A DNA stretch of 6,750 bases, from positions 1 through 6,750 of the forward strand of contig DRLX01000285.1 in the NCBI GenBank assembly GCA_011322715.1, given 5' to 3'. Of this stretch, positions 1 to 6,271 are shown in pieces. The notes under the pieces were generated by a model. That model ran no database searches. It was not told the DNA's origin and worked only from the letters and a program-made list of their open reading frames with translations. Both the position numbers and the translations under genes were made by a program. Source of the DNA: Desulfobulbaceae bacterium (GTDB taxonomy: Bacteria > Desulfobacterota > Desulfobulbia > Desulfobulbales > Desulfobulbaceae). Position 1 is the first letter of the stretch, and each line of letters opens with the position of its first letter.

Positions 1-622
1 TGCCTTAAGCGGCAGCCTGAAGCAGGCTGGGCCGCTCTATAAGCAGGCCATGAAAACCATTGCCGGCAGCTTGGGGCCCGAACATCTTGAGATGGGGCTC
101 AGTTGGAGCCAGATTGCTGAACTGCAGGAGGCAAAGGGCCAGTATGAACAGGCGGAACCGACCTATAGCAAGGCCCTTGCCATAATGGAACAGGAGCTTG
201 GCTCGGAGCATCCGGCGCTGGATCATGTTCTGGAAAAACTTGCCGGACTCAATGCAGAGATTGAAGAGGACAACAAGGCAGCGGCCCTCTATGAACGACT
301 TTGTGCCATACGGGAAAAGTCTCTGGGCGCAACCCACCCAAAACTGGCCATGGCCCTGCAGAATCTGGCTGAATCGTATCGGTTACAGGGCCAGTATGAA
401 TCCTCTGAAGAGAGTTATAAGAAGGCCCTTGCTATAATGGAGAAAAATCACGGGGACAACCACCCGGCTGTTGCCGCTGTTCTACAGGAACTGGCAAAAC
501 TCTGCAGTCGACAGAAGAAAAACGACGAAGCCGAACGTCTCCAGCAACGGGCATCGAAAATTTTTGAACAATCCATTCAGGATCGTGAAGAAAACATTAA
601 CGAAGATGACCTGAATCTGTAG
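1..622 (+). CDS. TPR-repeat protein, 3' part (5' end outside window)
   Basis: The reading frame is open from base 2 and ends in TAG at 620-622, so 206 C-terminal residues are visible. The ATG at 50 is an internal Met inside a repeat, not a start. The sequence consists of kinesin-light-chain-like TPR units of about 42 residues, each following a pattern like G-x-x-HP...A...L..LA.LY...G.Y..AE..Y.KALAI.E. Examples are GPEH, GSEHP, GATHP and GDNHP followed by two helices. The protein ends in a non-repeat acidic tail (DREENINEDDLNL). TPR solenoids bind proteins or peptides; the partner cannot be told from this fragment, and any catalytic or signalling domain would lie upstream of the window. Two stretches recur almost exactly 252 bp apart (136-148/388-400 and 170-190/422-442), showing that a two-repeat block was duplicated. 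The gene converges on dnaE2 and has no evident link to the SOS genes. Confidence 0.85.
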   Translation, partial: ALSGSLKQAGPLYKQAMKTIAGSLGPEHLEMGLSWSQIAELQEAKGQYEQAEPTYSKALAIMEQELGSEHPALDHVLEKLAGLNAEIEEDNKAAALYERLCAIREKSLGATHPKLAMALQNLAESYRLQGQYESSEESYKKALAIMEKNHGDNHPAVAAVLQELAKLCSRQKKNDEAERLQQRASKIFEQSIQDREENINEDDLNL

Positions 623-838
623 GATAAATAATCAATTCCCTCAACTGTTGTTATAAAACCGTTGCTCCATAAATCAAGGCCCATACCTCTGGCCGGCGGA
701 ACAGGCTGTCTTTTTTTCTTCCTGATTACCACCGAAGCTCAGCAAAGCCGTATCAGGGATACCATCGCTCGGTATCCGCTACTTGATTTGACATAAAATT
801 CACCTGTTACGGAGAGAGGTTCTCTTTGTTTAATCCCA
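623..838. other. Convergent intergenic region
   Basis: This lies between the ends of two converging genes and no coding sequence is credible in it. It holds a weak terminator candidate for the TPR gene (689-717), one arm of a long imperfect inverted repeat (721-769), a local 7-bp hairpin (757-763 with 771-777) and a 5-bp hairpin AGAGA-GGT-TCTCT (813-825) followed by a T-rich stretch. Confidence 0.6.
689..717 (+). terminator. Weak candidate Rho-independent terminator after TPR gene
   Basis: A run of seven T (711-717) follows a short GC-containing stem (about 690-694 pairing with 704-708, partly through G-U pairs, 9-nt loop). The T-run is convincing but the stem is poor, so this is tentative. 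The hairpin at 813-825 followed by T-rich sequence is an alternative. Confidence 0.25.
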
Positions 839-883
839 TCAAGCGATGGTATCCCTTGTTTCTGAGGATTGATGGTAATCAGG
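721..883. repeat. Long imperfect inverted repeat spanning the dnaE2 stop codon
   Basis: The left arm (721-769, 49 nt) and the reverse complement of the right arm (842-883, 42 nt) align end to end. The outer 22 positions match at 18, including an 11-bp perfect match (721-731 with 873-883). The inner ends form a 15-bp perfect match (755-769 with 842-856). A 7-nt gap and a few mismatches lie between. The right arm is coding: it begins exactly at codon 1006 of dnaE2 and runs to the last codon before the stop. A third copy of the inner core, GGTATCC, at 771-777 gives an alternative small hairpin with 757-763. The structure could act as a 3'-end hairpin for the dnaE2 transcript, but no U-tract follows it on the minus strand. 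It could equally be a remnant of a local inverted duplication or small repeat element. Confidence 0.8.
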
Positions 884-3800
884 TTTTTCTTTGTGCCGCT
901 TTCCGGTTACCGGTACGGGTGCGATATGGGTAACGGTAAAGCTTAAGGCCCCGAAATCCTGCTCAACGGTTCCGGTCAGCAACAGGGGCGCTCCCGTGTG
1001 CAGGAGATGGCAATGGCGCTGGTAGGTTCGGGGAAAGAGGGTGCACTCAACCTGTCCTGTTTCATCTTCAAAGGTAAGAAATTCCATGGGTTGTCCGGTT
1101 TTCGTGCCCACGATCTTGGCAGTGATGGGCCAGCCCAGAAATGGTATTTTTTCCCTGCTCCCGGCAAATTTGTCGAGATCCCGCGCCAAAATAGTTCCTA
1201 ATCGCTGCCGCTGCTGATCAAACAGGCAAATGGGGTGCGTGTGGCAGAGAAAACCCAGTACCCGGTATTCGTTGCGTAGTCGCTCCACCTGATGCTGCCC
1301 AGGAAGCGCCGGCGGCGGAACAGCACTGGGCGGAAAAAGTCGGTTGATCGCCAGAGATCGGCTTTGTTGCCACTGGGCAAGCTGGTACAGCATTTGGCTC
1401 CTGTTTGCCGGTTTTTCGACCAATCCATCCAGAGCACCGGCATGAATAAGCGCCCTGGCCTCATCGTCCGCCGGATGCACCCGTTGCAGAAAATCAAGCA
1501 GGGAGGCAAATTTTTTTACATCGCCCTCCATATTCCGCTCCTGCAGGATGCGGTTGCGGGTTGTCTCACTGAGTCCGGCAATCGCCATCAGACCAACCTG
1601 AAGTTCTCTTCCATGCCCGCGCCAGGCAATTTCACTCCTGTTGACATCCGGCGGCAGTATCCGTAGTCCCATCCGGCGCGCCTCGGACACGTAGGCAAAG
1701 GTTGAGTAAAATCCTCCCTGGTTGGAGATGACTGCGGCCATGAACTCGGCCGGATAATGGGCCTTTAACCAGGCGGCCTGAAACGACACCCGGGCATAAC
1801 TGGCCGAATGGGGCTTGCAAAAGGAATAACCGGCAAAACTGAGCATCATCTGCCAGATACCCTCCGCCTCTTTTTGGGAAAGTTTTTTTTCAGCAGCAGC
1901 CTGAAAAAAGCGGTCCCTGAAATCGGCAAGTTGCCCGTCTTTGTCTTTTTTCGACATGATCTTGCGCAGCCTGTCACCCTGGGCCGGGGAAAAACCAAGC
2001 TGGACCGCAACCCGGGACACATCCTCCTGATAGACCATGATGCCGTAGGTCTCGCTCAGGATATCCGCTATCAGCGGATGCAGGGGCTGCCACTTCTCGC
2101 CGTGCAGCCGGCGCAGGTATGTGCGGATACAGTCGTTGGCCGCCGGCCGGATAATGGAGGAATGGATGACAAGATGCTCAAAATCGCCGCGGCCTGCCTT
2201 TTTCTGCAAAATCCGCATGGCCGGGCTCTCAATATAAAAACAGCCCATGGTAAGGCCCTTTTTGACCAGTTGCCTGGTTTTGGCATCCTCTTCCGGGCGC
2301 CAGCTGTGTTCATCAATGTGCACGCCCGTTGCCCGTACCTGGATTAAAGCGTCCCTGATAACGCCAAGGCTCCGGTTGCCGAGCAGGTCGATCTTGACCA
2401 GTCCGGCCTGCTCGGCCCCGTCCTTGTCCCACTGGATGATCGGCACGCCTTTGGCTGCCTGCTGCACCGGCACATAGTCGGTGATTGGACGTGGGGTAAT
2501 GATGATGCCGCCCGGATGAACGGACAGGGTTGCCGGGATGTCGATGAGTTCCTGGGCCCGGGCAAGGATCTCGGGCCAGGGTGGGGCAAAGGAACAGTTT
2601 CGCAGGCGGGCCGTGGCCCGTAATTGGGCATGGAGGTCATCTCCCGTGTCTCGCTGAAAACGAAAACCGGACAGGCGGCGGGTGATGGTGTTGATCTCTG
2701 CTGCCGGAAGACCGAAAACCCTGGCAGTCTCGCGAATGGCCTTACGCGGCTGCATGGTGACCATATTACTGACCATGGCGCAGTGGTTTTTGTATGTGCT
2801 GAACACCGATGCCAGCACCTGGTCCCGTTCATCCCAGGCAAAATCAATGTCAATGTCAGGGGCATCCGTGCGGCCCGGGTTGAGAAAGCGCTCAAAGTAG
2901 AGGTTGTGGCGAATGGGACAGACATTGGTAATGGCGAGACAGTAAGCGACCAGGGAGGCGGCCCCTGATCCGCGGCCGCAGGTGCGGGACACGGGCCGGA
3001 CAATATCTCGCACCACAAGAAAGTAGCTTGAAAATCCCATAGAAGCGATAATCTGCAACTCATGGTTCAACCTTTTCATTACCTTTTTCGGCAGGGGCGA
3101 TCCATAGCGCTGCCTGGCCCCGGCCAGGGCTGCCCGCCGGAGTAGGTGATCAGCATCCTGGTTGCCAAGATTCTTGTAGGGTGGCGGGACCAGGCCGAAT
3201 TTGGGCCCGTGAAACTCACACCGCTCGGCTATGGCACGGGTATTACGGAGGAGTTCCGGCCAGATTCGGTATCTCTGTTCGTATTCCCCAGGGCTGAGCA
3301 GTTGTTTTCCTGTATTCATCTGCTGGTCTGCCGGCAGTCGTGACAACGAACAGTTGCCGGCAATGGCCCGCAGAATCTGCAGTGTTCTTTTCTCGTTCCG
3401 GGTCAGGATATAGGTGTCGGCCACAATCATGGCTGGAATATTCAGAAGGCGGGCATGGTTGCGCAGCTCACTGCCCTGTTGGTCCGGCCGACCAATAATG
3501 GCAGCGCCGATGTCCAGCTCCATCTCCTGCCACCTGGTCAGCAGTTTTTTATGGTCACTCAACAGGACAAGCCCCTGTAACCGCTTCTCCGGCAGGGAGT
3601 GAAGCGGGGTGTTGTCCTGGTGAATGCCTGTGATTATCCGGCAGAGATTGGTGTATCCCTGTGAAGATTTCACCAGGAAAAAGGCCCGCTCACCATTACT
3701 GCGCAGTTCAGCCCCGATAATAGGCCTGATTGCATACCGATCGCACCCATTCACAAAATCCCACAGGCCATAGAGGTTGTTGATATCAGTAAGTCCGATG

Positions 3801-3898
3801 GTCCTGTAGCCAAGTTGTCGTGCCTGCCTGCACAGGGCATCACAGGAGGTCGGCGACCGCAGCAGGGAGTAGTGGGAGTGCAGACCCAGGGGGATCAT
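839..3898 (-). CDS. dnaE2: Error-prone DNA polymerase III alpha subunit DnaE2 (ImuC)
   Basis: This 1019-residue C-family polymerase performs translesion synthesis during the SOS response. An N-terminal PHP domain comes first (LHSHYS at 6-11, GLTDINNLYG at 35-44). The polymerase core follows, with CGRGSGAASLVAYCLAIT (307-324), the PDIDIDF motif (347-353; catalytic D348 and D350) and the third aspartate D504 in GLVKIDLLG. The fingers include GDRLRKIMSKK (641-651) and FAGYSFCKPHSASYA (688-702). Helix-hairpin-helix and OB-fold (about 918-993) regions complete it. It stops soon after the OB fold, so it lacks the tau-binding C-terminus of replicative DnaE (about 1160 aa), which together with the neighbour gene identifies it as DnaE2. 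Some PHP metal ligands look lost (TDI for TDH at 37-39; Y163 where His is usual). The start ATG overlaps the imuB stop (ATGA), implying translational coupling. The last 14 codons lie in an inverted-repeat arm. Confidence 0.95.
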   Translation of the reverse strand: MIPLGLHSHYSLLRSPTSCDALCRQARQLGYRTIGLTDINNLYGLWDFVNGCDRYAIRPIIGAELRSNGERAFFLVKSSQGYTNLCRIITGIHQDNTPLHSLPEKRLQGLVLLSDHKKLLTRWQEMELDIGAAIIGRPDQQGSELRNHARLLNIPAMIVADTYILTRNEKRTLQILRAIAGNCSLSRLPADQQMNTGKQLLSPGEYEQRYRIWPELLRNTRAIAERCEFHGPKFGLVPPPYKNLGNQDADHLLRRAALAGARQRYGSPLPKKVMKRLNHELQIIASMGFSSYFLVVRDIVRPVSRTCGRGSGAASLVAYCLAITNVCPIRHNLYFERFLNPGRTDAPDIDIDFAWDERDQVLASVFSTYKNHCAMVSNMVTMQPRKAIRETARVFGLPAAEINTITRRLSGFRFQRDTGDDLHAQLRATARLRNCSFAPPWPEILARAQELIDIPATLSVHPGGIIITPRPITDYVPVQQAAKGVPIIQWDKDGAEQAGLVKIDLLGNRSLGVIRDALIQVRATGVHIDEHSWRPEEDAKTRQLVKKGLTMGCFYIESPAMRILQKKAGRGDFEHLVIHSSIIRPAANDCIRTYLRRLHGEKWQPLHPLIADILSETYGIMVYQEDVSRVAVQLGFSPAQGDRLRKIMSKKDKDGQLADFRDRFFQAAAEKKLSQKEAEGIWQMMLSFAGYSFCKPHSASYARVSFQAAWLKAHYPAEFMAAVISNQGGFYSTFAYVSEARRMGLRILPPDVNRSEIAWRGHGRELQVGLMAIAGLSETTRNRILQERNMEGDVKKFASLLDFLQRVHPADDEARALIHAGALDGLVEKPANRSQMLYQLAQWQQSRSLAINRLFPPSAVPPPALPGQHQVERLRNEYRVLGFLCHTHPICLFDQQRQRLGTILARDLDKFAGSREKIPFLGWPITAKIVGTKTGQPMEFLTFEDETGQVECTLFPRTYQRHCHLLHTGAPLLLTGTVEQDFGALSFTVTHIAPVPVTGKRHKEKPDYHQSSETRDTIA

Positions 3899-5061
3899 TG
3901 CGTGTATCCCCGGTAGAGTTTTTCCCTGCCGAATAGTTCATGTATTTTATCAATAGTCCTGTTCAACTCTTTCCTTTTTCGATTATTTTGGTTAATGCTC
4001 TTAAAAAGAGAAAGTTGGTGTATCTGTGGAAAGATATCCCGGCAGCAGAGACCAATGCTGCGGATACGCACCCGTCGCCGCCAGCAGCGAAACAGCGCTG
4101 TTATTGCCGATTGTTCCAGGTCATGGTCAAGAAAAACAGGGAGCTTTTTTACGGCCTGTCGCTCGCAGGACATACCGTCACTGTAGAGTAGCTTGATTAT
4201 GATCTTGCGGCAGGCCAGTTTCTGTCTGCGCAGGGCATATCCCGCCTGTCCGGCCAGCGACAACACCGCCGACCGGATGATCTCTTCCCTGTTGCTGTCC
4301 TGTGCCAGGTAGTGCTGGAAAAAAAATCGCCTTCCACTGTGTGCCGGGGCCTGAACCGGAGTCGGGTCAATACCGTGCAGGGAATTGTACAGGATATCGG
4401 CCCGTCTACCGCAGACAACGCTTAACTCCTGCCGGGACAGGGCTGCCGCCTGGCCGATTCGTGAGAGGCCGACCGCCCGTAGTCGACTGTACTGGTGGGG
4501 TTTCAGGGTCGGCAGCAGGGAAAGGGGCAGGGGGGCAAGAAATGCGCGTTCCTCACCCTGGGCAACAATGTATTCACCGCATGGTTTGACAATACGGCTG
4601 CCCACCTTGGCGATGAGTTTATTGGGGCCGATCGACCAGATGGGGTCAAGTCCCAGGTCGTTGCGCAGGGTGTTACGGATGCGCCAGCCGATATCGGGCG
4701 GCGGTCCGAAAAGCCGGTGGCTGCCGGTCATGTCCAGGTAAAGGTGGCCCTGGCCATGGGCGCGTTCCACCAGGGGGCTGAAGGGAAGCACCCGGCGGAT
4801 GCAGCATTGAATGGCCTTTTCATACTGTTCCGGCCGGGGCGGTAAAACCCTGGCCCGGCGGCAGCGCCTGCGGGCGTCAATGAGCCCCATGCCCTTGCGT
4901 ACCCCGTCTTGGTAGGCCTCTTCGCTCATATCGTAGACCGTGGCCCTGGCAGCCTGCGGCGCAATAATCAGGGGCCTGTTCCGCAGGCTGCTGTCCTGCA
5001 GCCGTTCCACGGCCACGCTGAAATCAACAATATTCAGGTGGATTATTGTTCTCTCACGCAT
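3895..5061 (-). CDS. imuB: ImuB-like catalytically inactive Y-family DNA polymerase
   Basis: This 388-residue protein has the Y-family layout: palm/fingers, a helix-hairpin-helix thumb (about 190-215) and a little finger. The catalytic acids are missing. The Pol IV motif HVDMDCFFAAVE is HLNIVDFSVAVE here (8-19), with Asp to Asn at 10 and the steric-gate aromatic replaced by Ser15. The SLDEAYLD motif has become AHGQGHLYLD (101-110), with no D-E pair. It should therefore not polymerise, like ImuB, which docks the DnaE2 polymerase on the sliding clamp. QLSLF at 349-353 is a textbook beta-clamp-binding pentapeptide. Only 35 residues follow (IDKIHELFG..., DinB-like tail), so the long C-terminal region of canonical ImuB (about 500 aa) is absent. 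The ATG at 5061 directly precedes the conserved beta strand, so the start is sound, but no clear Shine-Dalgarno precedes it. DinB is the alternative name, made unlikely by the lost active site. Confidence 0.88.
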   Translation of the reverse strand: MRERTIIHLNIVDFSVAVERLQDSSLRNRPLIIAPQAARATVYDMSEEAYQDGVRKGMGLIDARRRCRRARVLPPRPEQYEKAIQCCIRRVLPFSPLVERAHGQGHLYLDMTGSHRLFGPPPDIGWRIRNTLRNDLGLDPIWSIGPNKLIAKVGSRIVKPCGEYIVAQGEERAFLAPLPLSLLPTLKPHQYSRLRAVGLSRIGQAAALSRQELSVVCGRRADILYNSLHGIDPTPVQAPAHSGRRFFFQHYLAQDSNREEIIRSAVLSLAGQAGYALRRQKLACRKIIIKLLYSDGMSCERQAVKKLPVFLDHDLEQSAITALFRCWRRRVRIRSIGLCCRDIFPQIHQLSLFKSINQNNRKRKELNRTIDKIHELFGREKLYRGYTQ

Positions 5062-5156
5062 AAATGTACAGATAATGTAAAGTTATCGGTCGCAGGAAAT
5101 CCGGGAAAAAAAGAAAAATTAAAAACATGATATGAAAAAGGGGGATTATTTATCCG

Positions 5157-5174
5157 AAAATGGCGCAGAGCGCC
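5157..5174 (-). terminator. Weak candidate terminator for lexA-DUF72 transcript
   Basis: On the minus strand a GGCGC-TCT-GCGCC hairpin is followed by ATTTT. The stem is only 5 bp and the T-run is short. It could reduce read-through from lexA-DUF72 into imuB, but it may simply be part of the surrounding repeat cluster. Confidence 0.25.
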
Positions 5175-5261
5175 GAATGATGTGTAGCACCACGCAAAAT
5201 GCGTGGTGGAACAGTATGATCTTCTGTTGTTCCATGACGCTTTATACCCGCTCTGCGGGTA
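5162..5261. repeat. Nested cluster of short palindromes (intergenic repeat type)
   Basis: Within 100 bp there are four hairpins. GGCGC-AGA-GCGCC lies at 5162-5174. A 9-bp perfect stem with an AAA loop lies at 5188-5208. TGGAACA pairs with TGTTCCA across 14 nt at 5207-5234. TACCCGC-TCT-GCGGGTA lies at 5245-5261. In addition, CGCAGAGCG (5164-5172) is complementary to CGCTCTGCG (5249-5257), so an outer 9-bp stem could enclose the two central hairpins in a branched fold that competes with the first and last hairpins. The style matches REP-like palindromic intergenic repeats common in Proteobacteria; I cannot name the family with certainty. Confidence 0.7.
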
Positions 5262-5294
5262 AACAGAGATCCCTTTGCTGCAAAAATCATAACC

Positions 5295-5354
5295 GTAGGG
5301 GCGAATTTATTCGCCTAAACAGGGTGTCATGCAGGCGAATAAATTCGCCCCTAC
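5295..5354. repeat. Perfect 22-bp inverted repeat with palindromic arms (REP/MITE-like)
   Basis: 5295-5316 and 5333-5354 are exact reverse complements separated by 16 nt. Each arm contains its own near-perfect palindrome (GGCGAAT, two central bases, ATTCGCC), so the DNA can fold either as one long stem or as two small hairpins. The outer ends are GTAGGGG/CCCCTAC. The layout is that of a non-autonomous repeat such as a REP pair or MITE. From memory, motifs of this kind recur in intergenic regions of several environmental bacteria, which is recollection and not a search result. No transposase is present nearby. Confidence 0.85.
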
Positions 5355-5431
5355 AGAATGGTGCTTAACCAGAGAGAGTATCTGTAATATTCTCCGTTGT
5401 AATCGTGTAATTTCATACCAATGAATCGATA

Positions 5432-6271
5432 TCATTGTTGTGTCTGACCTTGCCGGACAAGACGGGTCATGGCGCGGGCATTGTCCACGGCCTGGCCGGC
5501 AACATGGTTGTTGAAAAAAAGTACGCCCCGGCGGCACTGCCCGGCCATGGCCACTATTTTTTCCTCTGTCCACTCACGCAGTTCCTGCTCGCTGTAACTG
5601 TAATCAAACTGTTTGCGCATGGAGCCGGAAAACCAGTCCCTGCGGTTGCGGCCATGCAGGCGCAGGTAGAACAGAGAGGATGAGGTCACGGTATCAAGGG
5701 CCGGAAAAAGATTTGCCAGGCCAGGGGTGTCAACCGCCACCAGGGTGACCCCGCGTTCCCGCAGGCCTGCAAATACCGTATCCACGGCCCAGGAGCGATG
5801 ACGAAATTCCACGGCCAGGGGCAGCCTGTGCAGGCTGTCAAGGAGTCGTGCCAGGTACTGTCGGTTGTCCCTGATCCGGTGAAAGGAGGTCGGAAATTGA
5901 ATGAGCACGGCCAGCAGTCGTCCGGCGGTTAGCAGCGGTGTTATACCCTGGACATATGCCCTTGCATGTTCCGGCCAGTCATCGCTGATTTCATGGGTCA
6001 TGGTCCGGGTCAGCTTGGCGGTAAAGAAAAAATTTTTTCTCCCTGCCTGTTCCAGCCGCGTCAGCATCCGGTCCATGACCTCGGGCCGCGCCATCTGGTA
6101 CCAGGTATAGTTCAGCTCAACTGCGCAAAAAGCGTGGCTGTACAATTCCAGCATCCGGACGGACGGTGTCTTTTCCGGATAAAAACCGGCGTCAATCCAT
6201 TCGGGATAGGAATAGCCGCTGGTGCCGATGAACAGTTCACAGCCGTTTATGGTCAGGGATGTTGCGGCCAT
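5432..6271 (-). CDS. DUF72 (YecE-like) TIM-barrel protein of unknown function
   Basis: The product is 279 residues from the chosen ATG and carries the full set of DUF72 signatures. Numbered from the GTG one codon upstream, these are IGTSGYSYPEW (16-26), ELNYTWY (53-59), AKLTRTMTH (86-94), QFP (126-128), VEFRHRSW (155-162), YLRLHGRN (203-210) and FFNNHVAGQAVDNA (253-266). The family is predicted to form a TIM barrel and its biochemical role is unknown; no signal peptide or membrane segment is visible, so it should be cytoplasmic. The ATG at 6271 is preferred because AAAAGG sits five bases upstream; the GTG at 6274 is too close to that site. Either start overlaps the lexA stop (TGATG or GTGA), implying translational coupling and co-expression with the SOS repressor. 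That suggests a damage-related role, which is inference. The protein appears intact. Confidence 0.93.
   Translation of the reverse strand: MAATSLTINGCELFIGTSGYSYPEWIDAGFYPEKTPSVRMLELYSHAFCAVELNYTWYQMARPEVMDRMLTRLEQAGRKNFFFTAKLTRTMTHEISDDWPEHARAYVQGITPLLTAGRLLAVLIQFPTSFHRIRDNRQYLARLLDSLHRLPLAVEFRHRSWAVDTVFAGLRERGVTLVAVDTPGLANLFPALDTVTSSSLFYLRLHGRNRRDWFSGSMRKQFDYSYSEQELREWTEEKIVAMAGQCRRGVLFFNNHVAGQAVDNARAMTRLVRQGQTQQ

Larger units (their letters stand above)
5062..5431. other. 370-bp palindrome-rich gap between DUF72 and imuB
   Basis: No credible gene is present. The region holds a series of hairpins (5162-5174, 5188-5208, 5207-5234, 5245-5261, 5295-5354), an AT-rich stretch just upstream of imuB (5103-5125) that is a likely place for a promoter, and three TGTAAT hexamers near the DUF72 end (5383, 5398, 5406). 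I could not identify a confident LexA operator or a good -35/-10 pair for imuB. Confidence 0.6.

Noticed and set aside
1808..2347. 179-codon plus-strand open frame
   Set aside because: It lies antisense within the highly conserved catalytic part of dnaE2 and has no family features; it is a shadow of that gene.
2344..3063. 239-codon minus-strand open frame in another frame of dnaE2
   Set aside because: It overlaps the catalytic core of dnaE2 in an alternative frame, with a low-complexity Pro/Ser/Arg-rich product typical of frame shadows in GC-rich DNA.
5207..5234. Possible LexA operator (GAAC...GTTC, or ACAG...CTGT) upstream of imuB
   Set aside because: The half-site spacing (16 and 9 nt) and the inside-out order ACAG...CTGT do not match known LexA boxes such as CTGT-N8-ACAG or GAAC-N4-GTTC. 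It is better explained as a hairpin arm of the repeat cluster.
5162..5354. CRISPR array
   Set aside because: The repeats are inverted and of different sequences, not regularly spaced identical direct repeats, and no cas gene is present.
5132..5368. 78-codon plus-strand open frame in the gap upstream of imuB
   Set aside because: It runs through the hairpin cluster and both arms of the 22-bp inverted repeat. Its composition is odd (Cys/Arg-rich, no recognisable domain) and its codons follow the repeats, so it is most likely spurious.
5419..5437. CAATGA...TCATTG palindrome at the DUF72 stop codon as a terminator
   Set aside because: The stem is only 6 bp and AT-rich, with no following U-tract on the minus strand.
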